From contig NW_023501117.1 in NCBI RefSeq assembly GCF_014066305.1, positions 121,711 to 185,710 of the forward strand: a stretch of DNA of 64,000 nt, written 5' to 3'. This document shows positions 23,870-35,896 of the stretch, piece by piece; within the stretch, counting starts at the first letter, position 1, and each line of letters begins with the position of its first letter. Origin of the DNA: Letharia columbiana. Its lineage: Eukaryota; Ascomycota; Lecanoromycetes; Lecanorales; Parmeliaceae. Made by a program: the position numbers and the translations under genes. The notes under the pieces are model-generated. The model did not search any database and was not told the DNA's origin. It saw only the letters and a program-made list of their open reading frames with translations.

Positions 23870-24321
23870 ATGGTTTGAGAGAGCACTGCGCTGGTCTTGA
23901 ATGCACTTGTGCACGCTGCGGTTGCATGTGATTAGTTAGGGGTTGCCCGACTTTTGCACATCGCTCTTGCGCATATGAAAGCAAACACTTATTTTGCTTC
24001 ATTTCATCAATCTTCGCACAAAGTCTTTTTGCGCATGCTGCCATTGCTCGTTCTTATGGGCACTTCTTTTTCGCCTGATCCTGTTGTCGAAATCTCTGGC
24101 CATGGGATGACGGCACAGCCTCTGCTAGGTTGCTACAAATTGAGCAAGTTTAAACCACCACAGCGGGTCAAAGTCTCTCTACTAAACACACAAGCTAAAA
24201 CTCATCCATGTGATAAGAGGAACACATAAACTCCAATATCCTACAACACGCGATATACTCTTCATCACTTCTTCTTACTTTGTACTTTCTACCACTTATC
24301 TCTGCTTCAAATAACATCCGC
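23870..24321. other. Intergenic, RRN6 3' end to next gene
   Basis: 452 bp. It contains pyrimidine-rich sequence just upstream of the ATG at 24322 and nothing else notable. Confidence 0.5.
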
Positions 24322-25361
24322 ATGGATTACTTCTCGCTCCCCATAGGCCCCTACAAACACCAACCAGCCACCCACATCCTCGCCCGAACGCCCAAACCCA
24401 CCTACGTCGACATCGACCTGCCACTTCTCGAAAGATGTCCTCGTCTCCCGACTCCAGCCTCCACTCCACCACCAACCCTGACGCCAGCGTCCACACTAAA
24501 CACCCCTCCGCCTTTCTTCCGCCTAACTCTCCCCTCCCGACCATCAGCGGCGACATCCCAGGCTACGGCGCCGTGCACAGATACCCAAGTGACAACGACA
24601 TGCGTCCCCGAAACGCCCCCACCGCAGCAGAGGCCACCGCCATCACGGCGCTCCAAATCGCTGAAGAGCGCCATGCACGCGAAATTCAAGCGCTTAAAGA
24701 AGAACATACCCAGGATCTGGAAGCGCTGAGAGAAGAAACGAAGTCCGTCCACGACATTGAAACGATAGAAGTGAAAATGGCGCTGTACGCGGAGCACAAG
24801 CGGGACCTGTCGGAGTTGAAGGAGGAGAGGGAACGGGCCTTTGAGCATTCCAAAACTTTCTTCCTCGCCACGCGGGCGCGGGAGAAATCGCCCGCTCGCT
24901 TCCCGACCCCGTCGCCCGTCGCCGGTGTTCCGAGGGAGCTTCGTCCCACCTGCGCGGCCGCTCCGGTGGAGGCGACTTCTGTTCCCGGTCCCGACGCCGG
25001 TCCGGCTTCGACATCCACAGCCAGCTCCACGGCCACAACTTCGCCCGATATACCGACCAGCTCGACCACCACCACGGCGCCGACCTCCCCCCCGATGCCA
25101 CCTCCTCCCGACGCCCGTCGCGGCTCGGCTGTTGCCGCAGCACCCCACGTCCACTTTTTGACTACGGGCATCACGCCCACAGAGGCGAAGGAGGCAACGG
25201 GTGAGGGTGAAAAGAGGGGGGGGGGTCGAGAAGGCGCTGTGAAGGTTGTGGTTGGGGCGGGAGAAGGAGATGATGGTGGGGAGAGGGAGGGGGAGGGAGG
25301 AGTGGGTGCCGCTGTAGTTGAGAAGTATTTTCTACCGTGCCGATTGGAGTGGAGGGATTAA
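24322..25361 (+). CDS. Hypothetical coiled-coil protein; start and frame uncertain
   Basis: The conservative model is the frame 24435-25361 (308 aa). It has a disordered N-terminus, then a predicted coiled coil at about residues 65-145 (IAEERHAREIQALKEEH, DLEALREETKSVHDIE), and a Thr/Ser/Pro-rich then Gly-rich tail. The first ATG after the promoter is at 24322, in another frame. From 24322 to about 24432 that frame shows strong C-ending codon use (MDYFSLPIGPYKHQPATHIL, then YVDIDLPLLER). It then stays open in parallel to 24729 (135 aa). No intron of usable size joins the two frames. I recognise no family. Confidence 0.5.
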
Positions 25362-25881
25362 AGGGTGGGGAAAATGTCAACGGGTTCTGCGTGAGGAGAT
25401 TTGCATCGCTTGGGCAAGACTGCCAGCTGGTAACAGGATGCTCACTCTGGTAAGAATTCAGCGGACTTTGATGTTTGAAATTACTGGGGAACGCGCTTTG
25501 GATGGACGTGTGATGTTCCTATGCAAGCACTAAATATTACACGAAGGCCGCCTTAAATCTAGCATCCTACCCTTGCTTGGATCATGGTATCCCCAACATG
25601 CACCCTTTGAATGCACCATTTCGCCTCGAATATTTCTCGTGTTCCTTTTCTGTTTTCGAAAATCTGAATCCTCTGCTCCACTGTTTTGATGTTAATGCGT
25701 CTAAGGGACACCTGAAGGTCCATGGGAATTGCTATGCCCCATGCTCCAGGAAGCATCAAAGCTCGTAAAGTCCCCAGCCGTCCAGACCGTCTCCGAGATC
25801 AATCGAATAATGAGTGGGTGCGGATGGCCAGCCATGGTCGATCCCGCCTTTTGCATACTCGTTTCTCAGCTCCTTAGCTAG
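25362..25881. other. Intergenic, convergent 3' ends
   Basis: 520 bp between the coiled-coil gene (+) and CRM1 (-). I see no gene. Confidence 0.6.
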
Positions 25882-28800
25882 TCATAGCTCATCGTCCTGA
25901 TCAATCTCCGAAGGCTTGATCAGACCTCCGACTTGCTTTGCACGTTCACGCTCGGCGTCCTTTACGGCCTGCTGGGCCTGTTCTCGATCTTCGGCGTAGA
26001 GCTCGGCGTTGTCGTCGGAGAACTCTTTCAACTGAATCAAGAAGTCTCGGATATGGAGCTTGAACCTGGAAATGTCGCCGCTCATGGTGAAGAGACCGTC
26101 AATAAATTGTCGGATTTGTACACTAGAAATAGTTAGTTGGTGATCATGGAAGAGTGTATTGAGAATTGACTTACACTTGGAGATTCGGGAATGCGCTTTG
26201 TAGCAGATGACCGATGAAGTCCAGGAGAAATTGTCGGTTTGATGTGCCAGCAGGCGATTGCTCTGGGGTATAGACCGGTTCTGTAATCTTTCCGGTTTCC
26301 ACAAAATAGAACATCCGTGAGAGCAGAAGCGACTGCAGCTTGAAGCCTGACCCAGACGTTAGCATACTGAGGTAGCGTATGGAATTACTCGCCTTACCAG
26401 CTTTGTGATCCGAGTCGGTCAACACGAAGAAGACATCTTGCAAGATAGTGATATAAAATTGTTGGAAGAACATGCTCGATGTCTGTGCATCGGTGTGCTC
26501 CGCCATGTTGTCCATCAATTCGATGCACATACTTAAGCCCGTATTCTCCACCTCCCGGTTGTCGTGCTTGCTTGCCCACATGCATGAGTCGATGACGAAT
26601 TTGAATTGCCGTCCATCGAGCTTCAAGAGGGCAGGGAAGCAGAACAAGTTGATTGCTTTTAGCAGCTTAAAGAACTCCACTCGGTGCTGAGGATACTCGG
26701 AGAAGTCCTTGTTGATCATCTCGAGAGTGCACTCAAAGACATTTTCCATGATAGTCGGTACTTTGTCGGACATGAGTCCCTATTGCCTGTCAGCACTGTG
26801 CGTAAAGCGTCACGAAGAACGGCTCTAACCGAATACTTCGATGTATAGACGGTCCAACGTACGTTTAGTTTGCTAATGATTGTGGTCATCACGTCCAAGA
26901 CTTCAGCATCTCGAGCATCAGGGACATTCCTATTGTAATCGACCAATACTGCATCGAGCAACGGGGGAACCATGTTAGCATTGACCGCCTCGAGATCATC
27001 AGCCTTCTCAACATATATCTGGATAAGCTTCAAGATCTCCTTTTTGATGGTTCGAAGGCCACGGACTTTGGGCATCTTCGTTGCAATGATACCTTCGAAG
27101 CATTAGCAGGTCCATCAGCACAGCTTTATCAAAGATCATGGCTTACCATCTCGGACTACACTGTCGGAGATCATCTGACTTGTAGCTCGATACATTGACA
27201 GCATATCGTTGTATATGCGTCCGATCTGTGGGTAGAAGTAACTGCCAATTGATGTACAAGCTGCCACGTTGGTCTTCATGATGTTGCCGACCACTTTGAT
27301 GGTTTCACCATCCTGTAGGCACGTAGGGTCCTGGTTTGCCTGGGAGATGATTGTGTCCCAAGCCTGGTTCGGTAATGACATGAGCTCCGCAATCAGTCTC
27401 TCCTGCACACTCTTCTGGCCTTGGGCGCTGATCATGTGCCCGCAAGCTTCGTAGAATGTATGTACTTGCTGGGGGCTCAAGTCCTGTGTAATCTTCCGCA
27501 GTGTCCGAACAATTTCGTCGATGAAAGGCTCGCTCTCCCCAGCTTGTAGAGCGACGAAGTGACGCTTGCATTTGCTGGCGATTTTGATGAAGGTATCGCA
27601 CGCCATATCCTGGACACCTTCGTGAGTCTCGTGCATGAACTCGAACAACTTGTTGACCACTGTCTTTAAGAATTTCCAGTGGGCTTTCAAAAACCGTGGA
27701 TATTGTCCCACGATATACATGATGTTGCTGGCAACCACTGCTTTGTTATCCTTGCCTCGCTTCATCTCTGTCAAGCCTAGAAGGTCTTTGATGACGGTCA
27801 CAAGAAATCGCTTCTCCGTCTCCTCGTTCATGGCCCCAGATATTGATCCGATGGCCCAGCAGAGAGTATTGCAGTTGGCCCATGACCATTCGCTGCCGTC
27901 CACTTGTCTGGCTAGCTTGTCGGACATGATATTCTCCGTATCGACGACATCCAGATGAGTAAGGTAGACGAGGCACTCTCGGCTCGTCTTGTATAGCTGG
28001 ATCGTATCACTCTCCTTTACGAACTCGCGGACGATCTCGCCTTCATCGTTCTCGACAATCAAGACTTCTTCAGGCCGAACCATCTTCTCGATCATGACTT
28101 GTCGTAGATGTGAAAGCACTTCCGAGTACTTGTGCTTGCGTAAGGGGTAGTTGGCTAGGACATTGGGGTGAGGTGCGCCGCCATTGGCAAGGCCGCTTGA
28201 ATTCATGCTAATGAGGGGATTGATGTCCGTGATAGGTAGTTGTTGCATCTCTTCGTAAAGCTCTTGCACCAGCTTCGTCCAGTATTCCAGGCATATCTTG
28301 AAGATTTCTCGATCATCTATTTGGGATATCCGTATAAGGTAGAAATGTGCATGATTAAGGAAATCCCTTGTAGGTAGATTCTCGATGAGCTAGGTAAATT
28401 TAGCATAGAAATCGAGAAGACGGGACGCACTCACGTTGAGGTGGACGGAGAAGAAATTGCACAAAAATAACGCTAGATTTTGAACGAATTCTTGGTCTCG
28501 AGAGGCACTCTTCTCGTAGGATTCCTTTAGGCTGACGGACAACGGGATGATCTTCGATACGGTCGTCATGACCTCCGTGAACATCTGTACAAGCTTCTCG
28601 TCGTATGAGTATGATGACCCTATCTGGAGGCCTCCAATCTCTGTCAAGCACTTGAGAGATATGTTGCGGAACTCGGGCGCCTCCAAGAATCTGCTCCGTA
28701 ATGTGTCAATAATTGGCGTCTCGAAGATGAATCCGAGCGGGATCCAATTCAAGAAACGTAGCAGAGTCTCCAGTGTGGCATTTATCAGGCTTGTTTGATT

Positions 28801-29613
28801 TGCAGTGCTCAGGACCTCCGAGCATAGCTGAAAGATGTTCGAGAATTCCGCGCACATGGTGCTCTTCAGATTCTTCGTCTTCGCCGCGGTCATCTGGTCG
28901 GCCGAGTAGTCAAACACCTCTTCTGAAAGTAAGCGCAGAATAGCCATATTGTTCTCGCAAATCGATAGGTTGGTGTGACAGGAGGAAATGATCTCGTTGA
29001 TGAAGGTGGGCCAGTTGTGTGGCCATTCTTGCTTGAGAATGGAGACGAGTACTAGGTTGAGCTTATTGACGAAGGTTCGCTCGGTCTTCAAGCTCTCTTC
29101 ATTGCTTGAGCTCTGGATGATAAAGTTGACCACAAAATTCCGTATGCCTACAAGGTCAAGTCAGTGACGGCAGACCTTCTAGAAGCTACGGGGTATCCAA
29201 CCTAGACACTGTTCCCTAGGTAAGACTTTCCATTTTGTCATGATGACATTGTCGAGGACTTGTAAACCAATATCTGAAGCAGGTTAGCATGGCCCCACCA
29301 CGTTGAACCTTCTGGCTTGCTAACATTTGGTTTGGGGGTATGATGCCTCCTGCAGTATCTTGTCCACTAATAGCCAAGCATCTGGGTTCTCTTTGAACTA
29401 GAAGAGGATGTTAGCGGCCATCCTGCTGGACAGTGAGAGAGGACTGAGTATTACCTGGTTGAGTGTGTTCTGCGCTTGCTTTTGCTGTATCACCAGTCAA
29501 TTTCAGGACCGCAAGAGTGTGGTGGCAAGAGCTGTGCCCAATCATACCACTTCACCGCGACCTTCATAAAATTGCTTGACCGTCTGGTCGAGCTCCTCCA
29601 CGGAGAGAGACAT
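25882..29613 (-). CDS. CRM1: Exportin-1 (CRM1), nuclear export receptor
   Basis: Ten exons: 29548-29613, 29455-29484, 29325-29397, 29202-29273, 28435-29147, 27147-28389, 26863-27092, 26398-26779, 26175-26346 and 25882-26122. They give 1073 aa, the normal CRM1 length. The start [20 protein letters not shown], the CRIME-type N-terminal region ([20 protein letters not shown]) and the HEAT repeats around the NES groove ([20 protein letters not shown]) are near-identical to known CRM1. The protein binds leucine-rich export signals with Ran-GTP. Residue 525 in the groove (GLTEMKRGK) is Thr, where leptomycin-sensitive species have Cys. The C-terminus is acidic (DQDDEL). Confidence 0.97.
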
Positions 29614-30329
29614 AGTGATGCGGCTGCTCGAGATGAGCTGTTATCTCTGGAGCTTTTGCAGCTCACGAGCGGTTTCAGATGCAGTTGCGTTGTAGAGATT
29701 TTTATGATACTGGTATGCGACAGGACAGCAGTTTGTGCTGTGGGTTGAAGTGGCCGCGGGTGGGGCACAGGAAGAGGTGTTATAGGTGGGGGGAGGCTTA
29801 GATCCAAAGGGTTCAACAAGTAGGATAGAAGGATGCAAGTGCGAAAGGGTCAGTCAGGTCCCATAGGTAAGGACTGAACTTGAGCTGTTTAGAGACGGGT
29901 TCGTGCGAGCGGTGTTGCGAGACGTGGTAGGGTTGTGTGGACAGGACCGCGTCGAATCAGTGCTTTGAGGCTCTAAGACACCCGAGGGAGTGACGTCTAG
30001 CGTGGCTTGGCAGCAATTTTTCTTTGCCCCCCCCAAAGTAGGCTAGTACGCTCCGATACTTTGTAAGAAACCATACATGAGTACGGAGCAACTACCCTAG
30101 TCTCGGAATTACTGGAAATATGTCTGGGCTTCTGCTGTTCTACAGTCTACATTTCATATAGCTCTTGCACATAAAGGACAATCTTGTTGGTTCCCAGTCG
30201 GAGCTTGCTACAATATACATATTGGTACAGCATCCATACACATGACGTTTCTCATATCTCTACGCCCAGGCATGCAGCCATCCTGTCAGAATCGATCTAC
30301 CAATAAACCCCCGCGTCCCCCTCCAGAGC
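29614..30329. other. Intergenic, CRM1 promoter side
   Basis: 716 bp upstream of CRM1 and downstream of the expansin-like gene, both on the minus strand. I see no gene. Confidence 0.55.
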
Positions 30330-31388
30330 TCAGAGCTCAGGGCAAGGATCAGAATCATCGTCCGCAGGTGCAACAGCTTGAACTTTTGAAGGTGCGGCAA
30401 CTTTCTCAGCAACTTTTTCATCAGTAGCCACATTCCCACCCGACACTGGTGAAGGATCAGACGCAGGGGTTGCCGGAGTCTGAGACGTGGAACCTGCATT
30501 CGAGGATGTCGAAGCTGAGCAGCCAGGATCCCCTGGGCAGCACGATGGCGAGATGGCTATATTCAGCGTGGGTCCCTAGCAAAGTACCATCAGCCTGCTG
30601 TCCTCTGATCCTTCACCAAATGCAAAGAAACGTTAGCACTTACATTCCCAAACGCCTGGCCCGTCAGCGCCATATAAGCACTCGTGTCAATATCCAGTTG
30701 ATTCGTACCCGAATCCCCACACCTCTGAGTCGACGGCATATCCGTCTTGCAGTAATTTGAGGGGCTCGTCGACGCACACGCATCAATGATCTGAACCGTC
30801 ACAGTGTTTCCTACACCCCCAATAGAGCTCCCTATACTACCAGTGTGCGTCACCGTGTAGCACGTGCCACAGTTGCTTGTCGGGCAGCTTGGGTGCGTCC
30901 AGCCTGCGACTGGGCTTTGGCCATTACATTCTACGCAGATTTTGGAGTCAGCAAAGCCTATTCGAGGCGGAAAGTTAAGTGGCAAGACAGGTCTTGGGAG
31001 TAGAAAGGTCCTTTTGCTCCCGAGACAAGTCTTATGACTCGATCTTACTACCGATTAAGGAGACCCAGCTCCGAAATGTACGTACCGGAGAGATCCATGC
31101 TGCCGGAGCATGTTCCACCTGAGATATTAGGGGAGACGTCGGATGCAGCGGCGCCGTAAGTACCGCTTTCACCTGAGCAGATTAGAATATTCCCACGAGG
31201 GCAGGTTGCACAAAGGGGTTCAGAGGAATTATGATAAAACACGTACCAGATTTCGCTCCACAATTGGTGTTGCCTTGAGCAGAGTAGTCATTGAACGTAG
31301 CTATCCCGACGTAGCTTTGCCTTTTATTGAGAACGGAAGCCGGATGGGCAGCAGCAAGACCTGCCAAGGCGAGAAACAGAGCCAGCAT
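30330..31388 (-). CDS. Secreted RlpA/expansin-like double-psi beta-barrel protein
   Basis: Four exons, 31247-31388, 31086-31172, 30644-30930 and 30330-30575, encode 253 aa. A signal peptide (MLALFLALAGLAAAHP) is followed by a Lys-Arg site (NKRQSYVG) typical of Kex2 processing. The barrel starts at GIATFNDYSAQGNTNCG, with SGGTCSGSMDLS, the paired CPTSNCGTC, VQIIDACAST and LDIDTSAYMALTG, and closes with LNIAISPSCC. A Ser/Pro/Ala-rich tail of about 60 residues follows. Family members are secreted, small and Cys-rich, and act on or bind cell-wall polysaccharide; some are plant-induced. Enzyme activity is not implied. Intron 3 is unusually long (155 bp), but its branch and acceptor are good. Confidence 0.88.
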
Positions 31389-32315
31389 GGCGTGCAAATG
31401 TGCTCAGTGAAATTCAAAATAAAAAAGGAAGCGGTTGTAGACGCAGGACGAAAAATTTCCACCACGATGGACAGCAGAAAAGAGTGTGGGTCCTACCAGA
31501 GGCAGCGTCGAACGAGCGAAGCTGAGAGTAGGACTGCAGCGGACAGGAATATGAATACGCAAATCGAAACATACCAAGAAAATGGGAATCATCGAGACTT
31601 TGAAGCTTGCTCCCTTCCGGATCAGTAGCTCTTGAGCCGCCAGCTCACCCTTTCCGAGTCCTGACACAATGTGACACCTACGTACGTCCCGAGTGGCATG
31701 TAAACGAGTCCAATGAAGTAAGAGCCCCCGACCTGCCATTCCTGCGCCTTGCGAATCCAGATGATCAGCTTGTAGGGCACCTGAGCGCATGCATGGCAAC
31801 GAAGTTCCGATAGGATGCATTTACGGCCACACGCGGTCAGAGATCTGAGACCATCTCGTGTTTCGAAGTCGAAACAGTCAGCGTCGTTTTGTTGCCAGGA
31901 TTGCGTAATGGATGAATGCCAATTGTTTTCCGACGTGCATTCACTCGCTCATTTCTAAGGTTCAAGGGTTGTGAACGGCAAATAGGATAGAATTGAAACA
32001 CCAATGTTACTTGGTGGAAATGCTGGTGCACGCTTAGAAAAGTGGATAAAAGCGCAAACACAGACACTATTGGCGCAAAACGCTCGCCAAGATCCGTGAC
32101 AAGCGCTCTTCCTGCCCCTGCTTAGCTCTTGCCTCTGAGCCTCGGCTTCTTGGACTGGCCATAGTCCTAAGAGTCCTTTACTCTACCTTCACTAAATGCA
32201 TGACTATTATCGTAGTCTATCTGACACTTTTACCAGCGGAATCGCCGCATCAATGACAACGGACATCACAACGCCAAATGCAGTTGATGATCTTCGCTAG
32301 TAGGCAGTAGAATGC
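31389..32315. other. Intergenic, upstream of the expansin-like gene
   Basis: 927 bp. Short plus-strand frames here (up to 161 aa, 31143-31628) overlap the first exons of the minus-strand gene and show no domain. I see no gene. Confidence 0.55.
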
Positions 32316-35300
32316 TTACATGTCAATCATTTCATTGAACCTCAGAATACCATTACCCTTGAGCATGCCATCCACGCCCTCGGGCATCCGATACGAACGT
32401 ACTGCAGAGCCATTTGGCGAAGTCTCTTCCGAGGTATCTGTAACGAGTACAAGCCCAGCGACTTTTACTGATTCAATCAAGGGAGGTACCTCATTCTACG
32501 AAGGGTTGTTAGCGAGTGCACTCCTAAGCAGCTATCAAGAGCGCGTGATGAGAGACCGCAAGCTTACCAACAAGCGCGCGCTGCAGACTAGTCCCATGAA
32601 GTTGTTGCTTTGTGCAATTCGCACCGCTTCCTTGACAGACATTGAGTGATGTCCGCTGCTTGGAACTACAGCGCCTTGGCCAATGGCACCAGGCCTTGCA
32701 GCTTCTCGCTTCGCCCCCAGATCATTGCATAGCAAGACTGGATCTGAGACTTGTTAGCAGCCGGAATCATCATCAGAAGATGGAATCCATACAATTAGGT
32801 TGCTTCCAATTGAGAGCAGTACAGATATCCGCATTGTAGGACGTAAAGACGATGGACCTCATAAAATCAGCATTCTGCTCCTTTGTCGACCGAGCATGAT
32901 CGAAGACATCTTTCAAGATAGCGTCTGCGTAGTTGTTGATGTTCGGGCTAGGGCTAAGGCCTAGAGCTCGCTCCTGCACAATGGTTGGAAAGAGAACTTG
33001 GATATCGACGTGTATGCTGGTCGGGAGGTAGGCGAGGACATCTCGTAAAGTGACAAAGGACGTAGCGAGTGTCACATAAATGGTCGCAATATCTTCAACT
33101 GTCTTCTGTGGCAGCGTCGTTAATATCTCGTCGCGGCTACCATGTTGGGATCCGAGGGACAGGTATTGCTCATGGCTCATTCTCGCAATAGGAAACTCCA
33201 TTCCATAGTGATTGATCGACCATCTAGGATAAAGCACAGGTACGCCATCGCTGGTCAGCTGCACAAAAAGCTGCACATAATCTCCAGACAAACTGGAACC
33301 CGTGATGAACGCATTTGGGTGGGTATCAAGCTGACTTGTTGCTCTCCAGTAAGTAGCAAAATGGGTGATATCTAGCGGTATGCCGTGGAACGGTTTGATA
33401 ACCTGGAAATTGAAGCTAATCTGGCCAATCGCCCGCAGTCGGGGATCGAATAATGGTAGACAGCAGAGACCGGAGCTGCTGGCGATGGCACTGAAAAGGC
33501 TGGGCAGAGCCACGCTTTTGGCTATGACTTTGGATCCGAATGTAGGGAAGATGTCGAAATCAATTGCAAAAGAATCCAGATTGTCGATTTGAAAAGAAAT
33601 GATCTTGAAATCTTCTTGTATCGGGAGCATGATGTTCCGAGGTATCACATCGGAAGATTTGGAAGAGATTGTAAGACGAGCCGCCGGGTATTTGCTGTCA
33701 TGGTAGAACACTATAGCATCAGATCCTACTGCTTCAAAGCTTAGTTGGATGAAAGTCTTATTGTCCAAGAAGTTGTGACCGTACCGACGGAGTGGAATGA
33801 TGGGTGGCGGGAGAGATAGATCCGGGATACCATCTGCGTCCAGTGGCACAGGGGCCGAGCTCGCTGGTACTGGGGAGATAAGAGAATGTTCCGTGGTTAA
33901 TCGAGGTACGTCCAAAATCCCAGCATCTGTTGAACTTAAAAGCTTCATGCATTGAAGATGACCTTCCCAAGTTGCGTAGTACATGGCGGAAAACCCCTTC
34001 TCATCCAATATCTGAACATCAACACCTCGCTCCAGCAAGGTTCGGATGCAATCTACGCGACCTTCGGAGGCCGCATGAAATAAGGGGGTCCATTGGTACA
34101 GCTTGTCGCGCTGGTCTAAATCTGCGCCATAACGCTCCAACATTAGAAGCGTATCTGGACTCTGACCTGATCGGGCAACAAGATGCTGCGGGAAGAGACC
34201 TTCGGCATCTGGGAGTAACTTTGCCTGCTCCTCAAGCAGTAAATTCGCGATCGCCACTGATCCATACTGACAAGCCAGATTCAGAGGAACATGATCCGAC
34301 TCGCTTTCTGGATCAATCCGGGCACCGTAAGCGAGGAGCTTTTGAGCACAAGCAAATTGGTGGTGAACGATGGCGTGGATCAACGGTGTGAAATTGTCGT
34401 GGTCTAGATAGTCGATGGTGTTCGGCCCACTCTCCATTAAAGCTCCAGCCATGGCGACATGACCGTACATGCAGGCATAGTGGAGAGGTGTTCTCCCATA
34501 GACATCGACACGTGCGACATCAACCTTACTGCGTAGAGCAATATTCATGACAAGATCTCGACCGGATATTGCGGCTTCGTGCAGGCAGTTCCTCTCATTT
34601 ATCTCGTCTTCGGCATGAACATCCACCAAACCACTCTCGAGGAGTATATTCAGCGACTCCTCAGGAGCTTCGGGGGTAGCAGCTAGAAAAGTCCGTGTAA
34701 ATCTTTCCCTAGCATCCGGTGACTCTTTCAGCCGCGAAATCCAATCCTGGAGGCCGCTCCGATTTCCGGTGTTTGCAGTTTGAAGTATCTGGGAATCTGT
34801 GTCACTGTTGTCGGTTCCGATCGACTGGCCAGTCACTGTATGCTCGGCCGGTCTGCTAGAATCGTATTGGACTTTCTCGCCCTCGGCCCAAGCGCCGAGC
34901 TCAAGCAGACTGGTTGTAGCTTGGTCCGAAAGGTCGCTGATCACATCTCGATTGAAGCAGGGCTGGACTTCAACAGCACGTGATAGGTATAGTTCTTTTG
35001 TCCGTGACTATGAAAAAGGGGTCAGCCGAAGCTGAGCGACGCAAAGCCGAGAAAGCGGACCTTGGAGGTTTTGTCCCACTTCGAATTGTCAGCAGGCGGT
35101 ACTTGTTGCAATTCGAAGGCGCGTCACCCACTTTCTTGAGTATTTTAGAGAAGGCAGTAGCGTTGAGCTCAATAAATTGCTTGTAGCTGTCAGTCATGTG
35201 AGAATAGTGTCCACACGTAGAGGTGCTCACCTGTAATTTGTTTAGATCGTTTCCAAACTGTTGGAAGCCTTCTTCGAGGGTGATAAAGCTTGCAGATATC

Positions 35301-35896
35301 TTGGAGGCGGTCGCACTTCTTGCTTGCATGACTCTCTTCTTGTCCAGGAGAGTCTGGAGGCGGAGCTTAAGCTATGAAGTCTTTAGCCACTGACTCTCCA
35401 GAAATCCTGTCGTCGAGCAAACCTCAGCCTCTTTTTGAAGATAGAATGCATTGACTTTCTCAAGCTCTCGTTCCTGGCGGGCGCTGTAAGCTCGCTGTGG
35501 AGAACGTCTGCTGGTAGGAATACCGTACCAGTCTGAAGAAGAAAGTTGCTTTATTTGCCTGCAGCAAAGCCTGAGGGTCAAGGTTCTCGGGGATTGTGTT
35601 GGTAGCATTTCGGGGTAGGAGGGTTGGCGTAGCGCTCAGCTGCTTGATGAGCTATTCCAGTGTAAGCGACAAGGTCGATATGGTTGAGAAGTTCTCTGAG
35701 ACCTTCTTGAGAGCTTTATAGTTGACAAAGCTTGCAGCGTATTCCGGTATGTCGAGTTGCCGTTTCTGCAAATGCTTGCCGAACTTCCTGGAGGCCGGAA
35801 TCGGTGTCAGGCTTCATAAACGGTTCGGAGACCTGTAGGCAGAGTCCAAGAATAGGAGTCTTCAAATATGAGATATTGAAATTGATGCACGTACAT
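32316..35896 (-). CDS. PHO81: Pho81/NUC-2-type SPX-ankyrin CDK inhibitor of phosphate signalling
   Basis: Ten exons: 35895-35896, 35703-35787, 35529-35651, 35423-35473, 35231-35371, 35132-35179, 35061-35078, 32793-35007, 32568-32743 and 32316-32495; 1012 aa. Residues 1-170 are an SPX domain (MKFGKHLQKRQLDIPEYAAS, NYKALKKLIKQL, ERELEKVNAFYLQKEAE, KILKKWDKTSKS), the sensor of inositol pyrophosphates. Ankyrin repeats occupy about 290-520 (GRTPLHYACMYGHVAMAGAL). The C-terminal part resembles a GDPD fold (QLTSDGVPVLYPRW, EAVRIAQSNNFMGLVCSARL). It lacks the catalytic His-Arg-Gly start, as in Pho81 and unlike Gde1. The start codon is split by a 107 bp intron, and exon 7 is only 18 nt. Confidence 0.9.

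Noticed and set aside
24402..25180. Minus-strand ORFs of 149-250 aa
   Set aside because: Antisense to the coiled-coil frame in GC-rich DNA; Gly/Arg repeats only.
34977..34982. CACGTG, the Pho4/NUC-1 type site, in the PHO81 locus
   Set aside because: It lies inside coding exon 8 and not in a promoter, so a regulatory reading is not supported.
32316..35896. Glycerophosphodiesterase Gde1 as the identity of the SPX-ankyrin gene
   Set aside because: The GDPD-like part lacks the His-Arg-Gly catalytic start, and overall order and length fit Pho81/NUC-2 better.
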